Below are positions 20,471-29,945 of a stretch of 64,000 bases of DNA, piece by piece. Below the pieces are notes generated by a model that was not told where the DNA came from, searched no databases, and saw only the letters and a program-made list of their open reading frames with translations. A program made the position numbers and the translations under genes. The DNA is taken from the NCBI RefSeq assembly GCF_031764535.1, contig NZ_CP134499.1, positions 2,542,001-2,606,000 of the forward strand, in the 5' to 3' direction. Position 1 is the first letter of the stretch. The number at the start of each line of letters is the position of its first letter. The stretch is from Pseudomonas sp. SG20056. GTDB lineage: Bacteria > Pseudomonadota > Gammaproteobacteria > Pseudomonadales > Pseudomonadaceae.

Positions 20471-20965
20471 TCAATGATGCTCGAGGGCATTGACCAGATC
20501 GTGGAAGGCTTCGCGATTGGAGTCGTTCAACCCCATCAGGATGCGATGCGCTTCCAGCACCTTGGCGCGTACCAGCTCTTCCGATTGATCCTGCGACGGC
20601 AGATCATCCAGGCAATCCGGGCACGGCACCGGTGTATCGACGATATTGAATACCTGATCAAAACCCATCGACTGCAGCAGCCGAGTGATATCGGCGTGAG
20701 TCGTCACCACCGTCGGCAACAGACCAACCTTCTGCCGCGACAGAATCGACAGCTTGGCCAGCAGCCCGAGAGTCGTGCTATCGATACTGCGGGTCTCGGT
20801 CAGATCAATCACGATGGCTGAGAAATTCAGCGCGGTGAAGATTTTCTCGATGGTCGAATCTAGGGCCGAACACAGCGTCAGACGCACTTCACCGACAAAC
20901 TTCAAAATGAAGGTGCCGTCTTGTTCAGCAAACTGGATTCTACCGGGGCTTATCCCAGGGTTCAT
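20471..20965 (-). CDS. rssC: STAS-domain anti-sigma-factor antagonist
   Basis: 164 residues. Residues 8-110 form a STAS domain, with SAIVIDLTETRSIDSTTLGLLAKLS carrying the conserved Asp-Ser site that is phosphorylated in anti-anti-sigma factors. The C-terminal 50 residues include a CPDC pair (about 116-119) and a helical tail. The start overlaps the end of rssB by 4 bases (ATGA), and RssB carries the matching PP2C phosphatase. The pair corresponds to RssB/RssC in P. aeruginosa as I remember it, a partner-switching system affecting biofilm and motility. Confidence 0.85.
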   Translation of the reverse strand: MNPGISPGRIQFAEQDGTFILKFVGEVRLTLCSALDSTIEKIFTALNFSAIVIDLTETRSIDSTTLGLLAKLSILSRQKVGLLPTVVTTHADITRLLQSMGFDQVFNIVDTPVPCPDCLDDLPSQDQSEELVRAKVLEAHRILMGLNDSNREAFHDLVNALEHH

Positions 20966-22146
20966 GCAAGGTTCCTGCTTAACACCAGCAAGGCAATATC
21001 ATCCGGCATATCCCCCAGATTGGCCAGCCCAAAAGCCTTACGCAGGCCATCAAGGGTGCCACCCGCAGAGCTGATCAGCTGCGGCAACAGGGTTTCCTTG
21101 TCTTTCAAGGTATCGCCCGGCAACAGATCGAGAATGCCATCAGAAAGTAGCGTGAGACTGAAGGCCTCTGGCAGCTCCAGCTCCAGGTCGTTGTACTCGG
21201 CCTCGACAAACAGCCCAACCGGCAAACCACGACCTTCCAGGTAACGTGCCTGGCCTTCGCTGTAAAGCACCGGCAGCGGTAGATGACCGCCAATGCTGTA
21301 GGTCAGACGGTTGTTGGCCTGGTCGATCACACCGCCGAGCATGGTCACGTGCTTGCCCAGCTTGCAGTTGATCAGGCCACGGTTGATATGGCCGAGCACT
21401 TCAGAGGGTTTGAAATCTGGCAGGTTGCCACCGCGCCGCGACTCGTACAGCAGGCGTGTGGTCATAAATTTCAGCAGCACGGTGATAAATGCCGAAGAAG
21501 CGCCATGCCCGGAAACATCAGCCAGATAAAACGCGATACGACTGTCATCGACACGGAAATAATCGACAAAATCGCCCGATAGATACAGTGAAGGAATGAT
21601 CTGGTGGGCGAAGTTCAGGCCATCAGCCTGCCACGGCGTTACCGGCAGCATGTTCATCTGCACTTGGCGGCCGGCGTTCTGATCTTCCTGCAGCAGGTGC
21701 AGGCTGGCTTGCAGCTCGCGGTTGGCGGTTTCCAGCTCGTCGCGATAGCGCTGGTTTTCCAGGCGCAAATTGGCACGATCCAACGCACGACGCACTGAAT
21801 GCTCAAGCACGGCGAGATCGGCCAGAGGTTTGATCAGGTAATCGGCTGCGCCCAGACGCAAGGCTTCGACAGCATCGCTCATCACACCAGCACCAGACAC
21901 CACGATTACCGGGGTTTCCACTTGCAGGGCGTTGATGCGGCGGATCAGCTCGAGACCATCGACTTGCGGCATGCGCAGATCACAGATCACCAGATCCGGC
22001 GACTCAGCATGAAAGACTTCCAGCCCCTGCAAGCCATTGGCGGCCTGCAGCACATGAAAACAACTGTCTTCCAGGTAGGCTGCGAGACTCGCGCGCACTA
22101 CGTCGTCGTCATCGATTATCAGCAGCGTGGCACTGGTTTTGTGCAT
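20962..22146 (-). CDS. rssB: response regulator with PP2C phosphatase output
   Basis: 394 residues from ATG 22146; the TTG five codons earlier is less likely. Receiver domain 1-125 with acidic DDDD, phosphorylatable Asp56 (VICDLRMPQVDG) and the switch lysine in YLIKPL. A coiled-coil linker follows (130-175). The SpoIIE/PP2C phosphatase domain spans 190-394, with metal-binding LSGDFVDYF, LADVSGHGAS and LLSDGILDLLPGD. It would dephosphorylate RssC in response to an upstream kinase. There is no extra kinase domain after the phosphatase, unlike the related HsbR. Translationally coupled to rssC. Confidence 0.88.
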   Translation of the reverse strand: MHKTSATLLIIDDDDVVRASLAAYLEDSCFHVLQAANGLQGLEVFHAESPDLVICDLRMPQVDGLELIRRINALQVETPVIVVSGAGVMSDAVEALRLGAADYLIKPLADLAVLEHSVRRALDRANLRLENQRYRDELETANRELQASLHLLQEDQNAGRQVQMNMLPVTPWQADGLNFAHQIIPSLYLSGDFVDYFRVDDSRIAFYLADVSGHGASSAFITVLLKFMTTRLLYESRRGGNLPDFKPSEVLGHINRGLINCKLGKHVTMLGGVIDQANNRLTYSIGGHLPLPVLYSEGQARYLEGRGLPVGLFVEAEYNDLELELPEAFSLTLLSDGILDLLPGDTLKDKETLLPQLISSAGGTLDGLRKAFGLANLGDMPDDIALLVLSRNLA

Positions 22147-22361
22147 GAGGTATCCAGGCAAACTGCGCCGGGTATGGGTTGGCTTATGCGTCAGGACAAG
22201 CGCCTGGACGCGCGAACTCGGCTTGCTTCAAGGCGCAGACGGTACTCCCATCCGTAACGTGATTCAAGCGCATGCCGGTCGTCGCCGTACGACTTTACAC
22301 CTCAAATCAGCCAAGGTTATAAGAGCTGCAGGACAGCCCCCATAACAAGAGGAAAAAGCCC

Positions 22362-22661
22362 ATGAGCCAAAATGATCGTGCCTACAGTGAGAAACGCGAT
22401 TACATCCGCATGCGGCTAGAGGCCCCCGTTACCCTGCACCATGACGGCAAGGAAATTCCTGCACTGTGTCTCGACCTGTCCAGCACAGGCATGCAGCTGG
22501 AAGCCGAAAGCGCAGTAAAGATGGGCGACAAGGTACGCGTGCACATCGCGTCTGATCACAACGAATTACGCGGCCTGGATGCCCAAGCCGAAGTGATGCG
22601 CGTCAGCACACTGGAAGACGGCCGCCAGGCACTAGGTTTAGCAATTATTTCCATGAGCTGA
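22362..22661 (+). CDS. single-domain PilZ protein
   Basis: 99 residues covering one PilZ domain. The c-di-GMP signature appears as an RxxxR-like EKRDYIRMR near residues 11-18 and DLSSTGMQL (D/NxSxxG) near 38-46. It likely binds c-di-GMP and acts through protein contacts. The AGAGGAAAAAGCCC site sits before the ATG. It is divergent from rssB, so a biofilm-related regulatory cluster is plausible. Confidence 0.88.
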   Translation: MSQNDRAYSEKRDYIRMRLEAPVTLHHDGKEIPALCLDLSSTGMQLEAESAVKMGDKVRVHIASDHNELRGLDAQAEVMRVSTLEDGRQALGLAIISMS

Positions 22662-22675
22662 AATGCTCGGACAAC

Positions 22676-22705
22676 AAAAAAGGCGGCCCGCACGGCCGCC
22701 TTTTT
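22676..22705. terminator. bidirectional terminator PilZ/mlaA
   Basis: Perfect 12-base stem AAAAAGGCGGCC/GGCCGCCTTTTT with a 6-base loop between convergent genes. Confidence 0.88.
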
Positions 22706-22720
22706 GTTTACCCAACAAAT

Positions 22721-23425
22721 TCAGAAATCGTCTTCAACCTCACCGTCACGCACTTTGAATTCGCGATTCTGCAAGTAGGCGTTACGGATAAAGATGTATT
22801 TGTCACCGCTGACCATGCGCTCGGCCTTGAGCAAACTGGCCCGCAGGTCAACCGCCTGAACGCCGCGCACCACATTGCGCGTCGGCACATGATCGATAAA
22901 CGCAGGTGCGGTCAGCATGCTGTCAGGCACCTTGCCGAAGGCATCACGTACGGTGCTTGGCCCCAACAATGGCAGCACAACATAAGGCCCGCTGTTGAGC
23001 CCCCAGACGCCCATGGTCTGACCGAAATCTTCATCGCTGCGCTGCAGGCCCATAGCACTGCCAACATCGAAGAAGCCCAGCAGGCCGAAGGTGGTATTGA
23101 AGATCAAGCGACCGCCATCAACTCCAGCGTCATGCAACTTGCCTTGTAGCAGGTTGTTGGCCAGGTTGCCGACATCGCCAATGTTGCGAAAGACATTGTG
23201 CACGCCATCTTCAAGAAACTGTGGCGTCACCGCCTGATAACCCTTGGCCAACGGCTTGAGGGTATAGGTATCAACGTTATCGTTGACCCGAAACATAAAG
23301 CGGTTGTAACCCTGCCAAGGGTCTTCTTCGTTGGCTTGCGCCAGCGCAGGCAGCAACAGCGCGCCGGTACAGGCAATCAACAGGCTCAATCGTTCAATCC
23401 AGCTCGCACCGGTCACACGCATCAT
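22721..23425 (-). CDS. mlaA: MlaA/VacJ phospholipid-transport protein
   Basis: 234 residues. Signatures: EDPWQGYNRFMFRVNDNVDTYTLKPLAKGY, then FRNIGDVGNLANNLLQGK, GLLGFFDVGSAMGL and DFGQTMGVWG. It extracts mislocalised phospholipid from the outer leaflet of the outer membrane for retrograde Mla transport. The N-terminal signal (about 1-31) ends ALAQANEED with no lipobox cysteine, whereas E. coli MlaA is a lipoprotein. Acidic tail (DGEVEDDF). It stands alone, separate from the mlaFEDCB genes. Confidence 0.92.
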   Translation of the reverse strand: MMRVTGASWIERLSLLIACTGALLLPALAQANEEDPWQGYNRFMFRVNDNVDTYTLKPLAKGYQAVTPQFLEDGVHNVFRNIGDVGNLANNLLQGKLHDAGVDGGRLIFNTTFGLLGFFDVGSAMGLQRSDEDFGQTMGVWGLNSGPYVVLPLLGPSTVRDAFGKVPDSMLTAPAFIDHVPTRNVVRGVQAVDLRASLLKAERMVSGDKYIFIRNAYLQNREFKVRDGEVEDDF

Positions 23426-23657
23426 AGTCGCTCCTTGAAAATACTCAGGCTGCCATAGGCGGCCAAATCAGGCCGCGCAGTATAAGACGGCAGCCCTATA
23501 AATAGGCAGCATAGCGGACGAACAAATAGCTGAAAAAATCTTACCGCCTGTTGCCGTACAGCCCAGTGATTGCCGGAGGTGCAGACGGAAATAAAGCCTT
23601 CATCTGCCTGTAACCTGAATGCACTAGCCTGGACTAGATCATTTTCAAGGACGGCCC

Positions 23658-24368
23658 ATGCAAACGCCCGCCACCTCGCCCGCCTTCACCGCCATCCTGT
23701 TTAGTCTTTCCGGCTGCCTGGTTGATTTCGGTGCACGCACCATCCCGCTGACCCTGCAACGCCTCTACCCAAAGGCAGCCAATCACCAAAGCCTGCAGCA
23801 GGCCCTCGGCCGTGAACCCTTAACTGAAGAGTGGCAGGCTTACCAGCAGACCCTCTGCGAAACCGCATGCGAACATGCCGAGGCCACCCATGCCGCCCTG
23901 CCCTTGCTTGAACAGCTGCACCAACAGAGCGTGCCCTGCGCCTGGCTGGATGAACTGCCACGCGACGCCAGCATCAGCATGGCCAGCGCACTCCCGGACT
24001 GGTTGCCAGGCATATCCAGCCACAGCACGCGCCCATGGCCGGCACCTGACGCCATCTGGCGGAGCCTGATAGAGCTACAGGTTGATCAGCTCGAAGGCTG
24101 CGTCCTGGTCAGTGGCGAACCACGCCTGTTGCAGGCGGCGTTAAATGCCGGCATCTGGACCATCGGCCTGGCCATCAGCGGTCCGCTTTGCGGCCTGGCG
24201 CCGGCTGACTGGCAAAGTCTGCCGATGAGCGAGCGTGATCGACTGCGTAGCCAGGCCACCCTCAGCCTGTACCGCCTTGGCGTGCATTCGGTGATTGACC
24301 AGCTCAGCGACCTGCCCACCTGCCTGGCGGATCTCAGCCTACGTCGGCACAAGGGTGAAAAGCCCTGA
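23658..24368 (+). CDS. HAD-superfamily-like protein lacking the nucleophile
   Basis: 236 residues. The N-terminal AILFSLSGCLVDFGARTIP aligns with phosphonatase-type HAD motif I (FDxxGTLVDFG), but the nucleophile Asp is Ser16 and the second motif position is also changed. The late LVSGEPRLLQAALNAGIWTIGLAISG segment resembles motif IV (VGDTxxDI.AGLNAGMW) without its aspartates. The fold is probably kept while phosphatase chemistry is doubtful. It may share a promoter with the DUF4404 gene 148 bases downstream. Function unknown. Confidence 0.65.
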   Translation: MQTPATSPAFTAILFSLSGCLVDFGARTIPLTLQRLYPKAANHQSLQQALGREPLTEEWQAYQQTLCETACEHAEATHAALPLLEQLHQQSVPCAWLDELPRDASISMASALPDWLPGISSHSTRPWPAPDAIWRSLIELQVDQLEGCVLVSGEPRLLQAALNAGIWTIGLAISGPLCGLAPADWQSLPMSERDRLRSQATLSLYRLGVHSVIDQLSDLPTCLADLSLRRHKGEKP

Positions 24369-24516
24369 GCAAGCGCCAGAATGCCGGCTGAATCCATGCC
24401 TCACGCTTGATCCAAAGCAAGCAAAGCCTGCTGGCTTGGATTAATCTGAAGGCATGCAGAACCTTTCGCCCCTGCGTAAGGTCAGTCAATCTGTCGACTA
24501 CCAAAGGGAGAACTCC

Positions 24517-24783
24517 ATGCCTGCAAGCCGCCTGCAGCAACAACTGCAAGATCTGCGCAACCAACTGGCTGAACAGCCACCGTTGACTGAAGAGGAACGC
24601 GCCGAGCTGTTTGTACTGACCCAGGAAATTGAACTACAGCTGGCCCGCCAGGCAGCAGCTGCACCTGACGCAACGCTGATCGACGGGGTTAACCTCGCGG
24701 TGGAGCGCTTCGAAGCCAGCCACCCAACCCTCGCCGGCACCCTGCGCAATATCGTGCAGAGCCTGGCCAATATGGGTATTTAA
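24517..24783 (+). CDS. small DUF4404-type protein
   Basis: 88 residues from the ATG at 24517 (AAAGGGAG upstream). Two helical segments: a coiled coil of about 1-50 with heptad leucines (LQQQLQDLRNQLAEQ) and a second helix pair with AVERFEASHPTLAGTLRNIVQSLANMGI. The pattern is the conserved pseudomonad DUF4404 family located next to queF. No enzymatic residues stand out; role unknown. Confidence 0.75.
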   Translation: MPASRLQQQLQDLRNQLAEQPPLTEEERAELFVLTQEIELQLARQAAAAPDATLIDGVNLAVERFEASHPTLAGTLRNIVQSLANMGI

Positions 24784-24801
24784 ACGCACACAGCACTAAC
24801 G

Positions 24802-24828
24802 AAAACCCCAGCACTTAGCTGGGGTTTT
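24802..24828. terminator. bidirectional terminator
   Basis: Eleven-base stem AAAACCCCAGC/GCTGGGGTTTT with a 5-base loop between the convergent DUF4404 gene and queF. Confidence 0.85.
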
Positions 24829-24831
24829 GCA

Positions 24832-25662
24832 TTACTGGCGCACCAAACGCTGATTATCTGGGCTGATGGGCCCGCTGCTGCGATAGGGATTGATATCCAA
24901 CCCACCACGGCGCACATAACGCGCATACACCGTCAGGTGCTCAGGCTTGAGCAGGCGCTGCAGGTCGAGAAAGATCCGCTCCACGCACTGCTCATGAAAA
25001 TCCGCATGCTGACGAAAGCTCACCAGATAGGCCAACAGACTGGCGTGATCCAGCGCCAGGCCACGGTACTGCACCACCAGCGTGCCCCAATCCGGCTGGC
25101 CGGTGACCGGGCAATTAGATTTGAGCAGATGACTGTGCAGGCTTTCCTCGACCACTCGCGCGGCATCACAGCGCAGCAGCTCAGGCTGCGGCTGCTCATA
25201 GTTGCTGATGGCTACATCCAGCTCGTCGATACAGACGCCTGGTGCGGCCTGCACACCTTCAGCCGTTACCTCAGCCAGGCTGCGCACGCGCACGCCAACC
25301 GGCTTGCCGGCGGCTGCCGAGAGGTCCTGCACCAGTACCGCCACCAGCTCGTCAGCACTGTTGAACACCGACTGATTCAGCGAATTGAGGTACAGCTTGA
25401 AGGATTTCGACTCGATGATATTTGGCGAGTCGGCCGGAATGGCGAACTCGCCCATGGCCACCACCGGCTTGCCGGATGGCAACAACCAGGACAGCTCAAA
25501 ACAGTTCCAGAAATCCACACCCTGATACGGCAGCGTTTCGGCACTCAGGCCCAGCTCGGCCCATTTCGCGGCACGCGGAATGGGGAATAACAAAGACGGG
25601 GTGTAGGTCGCGATGTACTCACTGGACTTGCCCAGTGGCGAATCTTCGGCGGCGGGATGCAT
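24832..25662 (-). CDS. queF: NADPH-dependent 7-cyano-7-deazaguanine reductase
   Basis: 276 residues, the long (YqfC/E. coli-type) class with two T-fold halves. The catalytic cysteine is in [15 protein letters not shown], and the NADPH/substrate motif is [15 protein letters not shown]. It reduces preQ0 to preQ1 in queuosine biosynthesis. The TGA lies directly at the terminator shared with the convergent DUF4404 gene. Confidence 0.95.
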   Translation of the reverse strand: MHPAAEDSPLGKSSEYIATYTPSLLFPIPRAAKWAELGLSAETLPYQGVDFWNCFELSWLLPSGKPVVAMGEFAIPADSPNIIESKSFKLYLNSLNQSVFNSADELVAVLVQDLSAAAGKPVGVRVRSLAEVTAEGVQAAPGVCIDELDVAISNYEQPQPELLRCDAARVVEESLHSHLLKSNCPVTGQPDWGTLVVQYRGLALDHASLLAYLVSFRQHADFHEQCVERIFLDLQRLLKPEHLTVYARYVRRGGLDINPYRSSGPISPDNQRLVRQ

Positions 25663-25755
25663 GGAGAAAACCTGGCTAGTCGAAATACAGCGATTGTATA
25701 CAGCTCTTCAGACAAATTCAGGCGGCAAGCGCAAAGCCGAGCTTGCCGCGTAGCA

Positions 25756-26454
25756 TCAGGTCAGCTCCGCCACTACAGCAGCCAACGCCTGGCCAGGATC
25801 AGCAGCCTGGCTGATCGGTCGACCAATAACCAGATAATCGGAACCGACATCCAACGCCTGACGTGGCGTCAGAATGCGGCGCTGGTCATCCTGAGCGCTG
25901 CCGGCCGGACGAATGCCGGGCGTCACCAGTTGCAGCGCCGGGTACGCGGCCTTCAGCGCCTGCGCTTCCTGGGCCGAACACACCAGGCCATCCAGACCGG
26001 CCTGTGCGGCCAGCCCGGCCAGACGCAGCACCTGCGCCTGCGGCTCTAGATCCAGACCAACGCCCGCCAGATCTTCGCGCTCCATACTGGTCAGCACGGT
26101 TACGCCGATTAGCAGTGGTTTGGTCCCCTCCAGCTTGTCCAGGGTTTCGCGGCAGGCTGCCATCATGCGCAGGCCGCCCGAGCAGTGCACATTGACCATC
26201 CACACGCCCATCTCCGCCGCAGCCTTGACGGCCATGGCCGTGGTATTGGGGATGTCGTGGAATTTCAGATCGAGAAACACCTCGAAGCCCCTGCCGGCCA
26301 GCACATTGACGATCTCCGGCCCGCAACGGGTGAACAGCTCCTTGCCTACCTTGACCCGGCACAGCCTGGGATCTAGCTGATCAGCCAATGCCAACGCGGC
26401 ATCACGGGTCGGGAAATCCAGGGCAACGATGATCGGGGTCTGGCAGGCGGACAT
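25756..26454 (-). CDS. pyrF: orotidine-5'-phosphate decarboxylase
   Basis: 232 residues from ATG 26454 ([16 protein letters not shown]). TIM-barrel signature [18 protein letters not shown] contains the catalytic Lys/Asp pair; [18 protein letters not shown] and [13 protein letters not shown] bind phosphate. It catalyses the last step of UMP synthesis. An upstream in-frame ATG at 26490 has less support. Confidence 0.95.
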   Translation of the reverse strand: MSACQTPIIVALDFPTRDAALALADQLDPRLCRVKVGKELFTRCGPEIVNVLAGRGFEVFLDLKFHDIPNTTAMAVKAAAEMGVWMVNVHCSGGLRMMAACRETLDKLEGTKPLLIGVTVLTSMEREDLAGVGLDLEPQAQVLRLAGLAAQAGLDGLVCSAQEAQALKAAYPALQLVTPGIRPAGSAQDDQRRILTPRQALDVGSDYLVIGRPISQAADPGQALAAVVAELT

Positions 26455-26807
26455 GGGCGGGCTCTCGGGCAAGACAAATTCGGCGCGCATTGTAGCGGAT
26501 GCGCCACAGGCTTGCCGCTCCGGTGATCCGCCCGTATCGTTCAGGGTTCAAGCCAAGCCGCAACAACTAAGGCTTACCGCTATTCGTCGGACTCAGACAC
26601 AAGCGCATGCGGCGCCGCAAACGCCTGGCGATAACAGAACGCCAGACGCCCGACGATCGTCTGCATCAAAGGCCAATGCCCCGTAACCTCCTATGTCGCT
26701 CATTGCCCCTGCTTAACCACTCCTGACCACGCTTAAGCATTTCGGCATCAGTGGACTGCTAAATACACCTGACCGGGCATGCAGCTCCGTCGTACATAGT
26801 CCGCCAA
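26455..26807. other. intergenic region, nothing identified
   Basis: 353 bases between pyrF and the DUF1127 gene. I see no supportable ORF, RNA gene or strong terminator; short ORFs here are antisense or have unusual codon use. Confidence 0.5.
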
Positions 26808-27041
26808 TCAGCGCGCCAACGGGTCATCCCAGAATGAACGTTCGCTTTCTTGGATAACATCCGCACGGCTTAAACCCAGATCCTTCAACGCCGCATCATC
26901 AAGCATGGCCAGGCGCCGCCGTTGCTCGGCCAACTGCCACCAGCGGGCAAACTGGCGACCAAGCGCACGCAGTATTTCAGTCGGCCGACGGCTCTTTAAG
27001 CGCCCAGCACTGGCTATTGCATAACCTTTTTGACCTTTCAT
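26808..27041 (-). CDS. DUF1127 small basic protein (YjiS-like)
   Basis: 77 residues from ATG 27041, chosen because AAGGAGG lies seven bases upstream; the ATG at 27095 is not preceded by an SD. The DUF1127 core (QLAEQRRRLAMLDDAALKDLGLSRADVIQESERSFW) is arginine-rich and helical. Such proteins are linked to RNA metabolism, phosphate or stress in other bacteria. It is divergent from the LysR gene at 27139, which may control it. Confidence 0.85.
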   Translation of the reverse strand: MKGQKGYAIASAGRLKSRRPTEILRALGRQFARWWQLAEQRRRLAMLDDAALKDLGLSRADVIQESERSFWDDPLAR

Positions 27042-27138
27042 CTCGTCGCCCTCCTTGTGGGGTTGGCGACAGTCTCGCGCTCGACTTATGATCAATCCAA
27101 CGAATGTTACTTATGCAATGCATCTCGGAGATTGATGT

Positions 27139-27993
27139 ATGGCCAGTTACCCGAGCATCGACAGCGAACTGCTGCGCACCTTTGTCGCGATTGCAGATCA
27201 CGGGGGTTTTACACGCGCAGCGGAAATGGTCAACCGCACCCAATCAGCGGTCAGCATGCAGATGAAGCGCCTGGAAGAAGACGTGGTGCAGCGTCCACTG
27301 TTCATTCGCGACGGCCGCCAGTTCAGTCTTACGGCCGAAGGTCAGTTATTGCTCGGTTATGCCCGTCGCATTCTCAAATTGCACAGTGAGGTGATGAGCA
27401 GCATGCGTGCCCCGCATATGGTTGGCACCGTGCGCATTGGCACGCCGGACGATTATGTGATGCGCTTTATGCCAGGCATCCTGTCGCGCTTCGCTCAGGC
27501 CTATCCACTGGTGCAGGTCGAGTTGCACTGCGAACCGTCGTTCCAGCTGTTGCAGCGCCAGGACCTTGACCTGACCATCGTCACCCGCGAGCCCGGCACC
27601 GAAATTGGCCAACTGCTGCGCCAAGAACGCATTGTCTGGGCCGAAGCCCATGGCTTCAGCCCGCATGAGCAGGAGCCTTTACCACTGGCGATGTTCAATG
27701 CCCAGTGCTTCTGCCGCTCCTGGGCCTGCAACGCGCTGGACGCCATGGAGCGCGAATACCGTATCGCCTACACCAGCCCAAGCCTGTCGGCGATCATGGC
27801 GGTAGTCAGCGCAGGCCTGGCGGTTACCGCTCAACTGCAAAGCCTGATTACCCCAGATATGCGCATCATCGGCACGGCCGAGGGCCTGCCGGTGATGCCC
27901 TCCGCCAGTATCGTACTACTGCGTAACAGCCAAACTCAGTCGCAAGTCACCGAGACCCTGGCCGAACAGATCGTCGAAGGCTTCAGACTTTAA
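27139..27993 (+). CDS. LysR-family regulator
   Basis: 284 residues. The N-terminal winged helix (LLRTFVAIADHGGFTRAAEMVNRTQSAVSMQMKRLEEDV) is typical, followed by the two-lobed effector domain (about 90-284). The gene is transcribed away from DUF1127; the 97-base shared promoter is a likely operator region, with an ATGCAATGCATCT-type palindromic stretch near 27113. The 3' end overlaps the convergent TSUP permease by 11 bases. Ligand unknown. Confidence 0.88.
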   Translation: MASYPSIDSELLRTFVAIADHGGFTRAAEMVNRTQSAVSMQMKRLEEDVVQRPLFIRDGRQFSLTAEGQLLLGYARRILKLHSEVMSSMRAPHMVGTVRIGTPDDYVMRFMPGILSRFAQAYPLVQVELHCEPSFQLLQRQDLDLTIVTREPGTEIGQLLRQERIVWAEAHGFSPHEQEPLPLAMFNAQCFCRSWACNALDAMEREYRIAYTSPSLSAIMAVVSAGLAVTAQLQSLITPDMRIIGTAEGLPVMPSASIVLLRNSQTQSQVTETLAEQIVEGFRL

Positions 27994-28738
27994 ACCCCAG
28001 CAGTACTGCGCAGAGCAGCAGAAAGCCGGCAAACAACCCGCGCAACACCCGCTCAGGCAACGCATGGGCGAACTTCACTCCCCAACTGATACTCAGCAAA
28101 CCGCCTAACGCCAGGGGCGCGCCCAGCAACCAGTCGACGTGATCATGTGTAGCGTAAGTTGCCAGGGTAACAGCCGTGCTTGGGGCCGCCAGCGCCAGAG
28201 AGAGCCCCTGCGCAACTACCTGACTGGTGCCAAATACCGTGGTCAACACTGGCGTCGCCAACACTGCGCCGCCCACACCGAACAATCCACCGAGCAAACC
28301 GGCGCCACTGCCTAGCAGCGTCAGCCAGGGCCAGGGATAGCGCAGGCCAACCGAGAGCATGGCCGGTTGGCTGTACAACCGAGAGAGGTTGTAGGCCGCC
28401 AGCAACACCAGAAAAACCACAAATCCCAGGCGCATGTGCTCGGCATCTACAGTGACTGCCCAGCCCGCGCCCAGCACAGCAAATATCAGGCTAGGCACCG
28501 CCAAGGCCAACGCATGGCGCCAGTCGATACGGTTGCGCTGGTGATAACGCCACAGCGCCAACAGCACATTGGGCACCACCATCACCAGCGCCGTACCCTG
28601 AGCTAACTGTTGATCCAGGCCAAACAACACGCCAAGCGCAGGAATGGCGATCAGCCCACCGCCAATCCCAAACAGACCGCCCAGAGTGCCGAGGGCCAGT
28701 CCGAGCAGAAGGTTCAGGGCAAAATCGAGCAAGGTCAT
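27983..28738 (-). CDS. TSUP/TauE-SafE family membrane permease
   Basis: 251 residues from ATG 28738 (MTLLDFALNLLLGL). Two homologous halves each begin with a glycine-rich motif (GTLGGLFGIGGGLIAIPAL and GLLGGLFGVGGAVLATPVL), diagnostic of the family. About eight membrane helices. TSUP proteins export or import sulfonates, sulfite and other organic anions. Divergent from the LysR gene at 28845. Confidence 0.88.
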   Translation of the reverse strand: MTLLDFALNLLLGLALGTLGGLFGIGGGLIAIPALGVLFGLDQQLAQGTALVMVVPNVLLALWRYHQRNRIDWRHALALAVPSLIFAVLGAGWAVTVDAEHMRLGFVVFLVLLAAYNLSRLYSQPAMLSVGLRYPWPWLTLLGSGAGLLGGLFGVGGAVLATPVLTTVFGTSQVVAQGLSLALAAPSTAVTLATYATHDHVDWLLGAPLALGGLLSISWGVKFAHALPERVLRGLFAGFLLLCAVLLGFKV

Positions 28739-28844
28739 CAGCGGGCTCCGAAGTGATGCCGCACAGCCTAGACATTCGTCACTAGCCGCGAAACGCACAG
28801 CAACGCAAAATGGCTATGCATAAACCGCACAGCAGGGCCTGACC

Positions 28845-29801
28845 ATGAACCCCGATAGCCTGACTGACCAACTCAGTTTATTTCTAGACGTACTGGAGAC
28901 CGGCAGCTTTTCTGCCGCTGCCCGCCGCCACCCACTGACGCCCTCGGCAGTGGCCCGGCGCATTGATGCTCTGGAACGCTCGCTCGGCAGCAGCCTGTTC
29001 AGCCGCAGCACCCATGCAGTGCGCGCCACCTCCGCAGGCCTGGCATTTGCCGAACGCGCGCGGCGCATCCTCGCCGAGCTGCACCTGGCTCGCGCCGAAG
29101 CCGTATCACTGAGCAGCGCGCCGGAAGGGCTAATCCGCATCGACGCGCCGGCACCCTTCGGTCGGCGGCATCTGGCTCCGGCGATTGCCGAGTTTCTGGC
29201 CGCCTATCCCGGGCTGGATGTGCAGTTGCGCCTGATCGACAGCTTCGTCGATCTACATGGCACCCACCTGGGTGAAGTCGACCTAGTGCTGCGCATCGGC
29301 CCTCTGGCTGACACCCGTCTGGTCGCCACCGCGCTATCGCCGATGGTTCGGGTCGTCTGCGCCAGCCCCGAATACTTGGCGCGGCGCGGCGTACCGCGCA
29401 GCCCTGATGAACTGCTGGAGCATGATGGTCTCGATTGGGACAGCTTGGCCCCGCCCTATGCCTGGCGGTTCGAGCAAGACGGCAAACTGCAACTGTGTCG
29501 CCCCAAACGCCTGCGCATGACCGCCAACAACGCCGAAGCACTGCTGTTCAGCGCCCTCGCCGGCTTGGGTATTGCCCATTTGCCAACCTGGCTGATCAGC
29601 GACTACCTGCTACGCGGCGAACTGCTGCCGCTGTTCTGCGAAAACGGCCTTCCCGCCCCCGAGCCCAGCGGCATCTACGCCCTGCGCCTGGAACGTGAAA
29701 CCGACTCGCGCAGCCGCTTGTTGCTGGAGTTCCTCAAGGCCCGTTTCGGCCCGGTAGCACCCTGGGACCTGGCGCTGCAAAGTGGCCTGCAACGTAGCTA
29801 G
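28845..29801 (+). CDS. LysR-family regulator (CrgA/DmlR-like subgroup)
   Basis: 318 residues. HTH region SLFLDVLETGSFSAAARRHPLTPSAVARRIDALERSLGSSLFSRS; effector domain from about 90, with IRIDAPAPFGRRHLAPAIAEFLAAYPGLDVQLRL. Divergently placed against the TSUP permease gene with 106 bases between, so the permease is the natural regulatory target. Confidence 0.88.
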   Translation: MNPDSLTDQLSLFLDVLETGSFSAAARRHPLTPSAVARRIDALERSLGSSLFSRSTHAVRATSAGLAFAERARRILAELHLARAEAVSLSSAPEGLIRIDAPAPFGRRHLAPAIAEFLAAYPGLDVQLRLIDSFVDLHGTHLGEVDLVLRIGPLADTRLVATALSPMVRVVCASPEYLARRGVPRSPDELLEHDGLDWDSLAPPYAWRFEQDGKLQLCRPKRLRMTANNAEALLFSALAGLGIAHLPTWLISDYLLRGELLPLFCENGLPAPEPSGIYALRLERETDSRSRLLLEFLKARFGPVAPWDLALQSGLQRS

Positions 29802-29894
29802 AGGCTGAAACAGCAGGCATAAAGAATAATCGCGCATCATTTTTAGCGTCGCGAGCGACGGCCCTAAGGTAGGCCGCCATGAATGGCGGCCCAC

Positions 29895-29925
29895 AAAAAA
29901 GCCCGACTCAAGGTCGGGCTTTTCT
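29895..29925. terminator. bidirectional terminator LysR/efp
   Basis: Eleven-base stem AAAAGCCCGAC/GTCGGGCTTTT with a 5-base loop between convergent genes. Confidence 0.85.
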
Positions 29926-29945
29926 TCTCGCCGTTAAAGCCGGTC

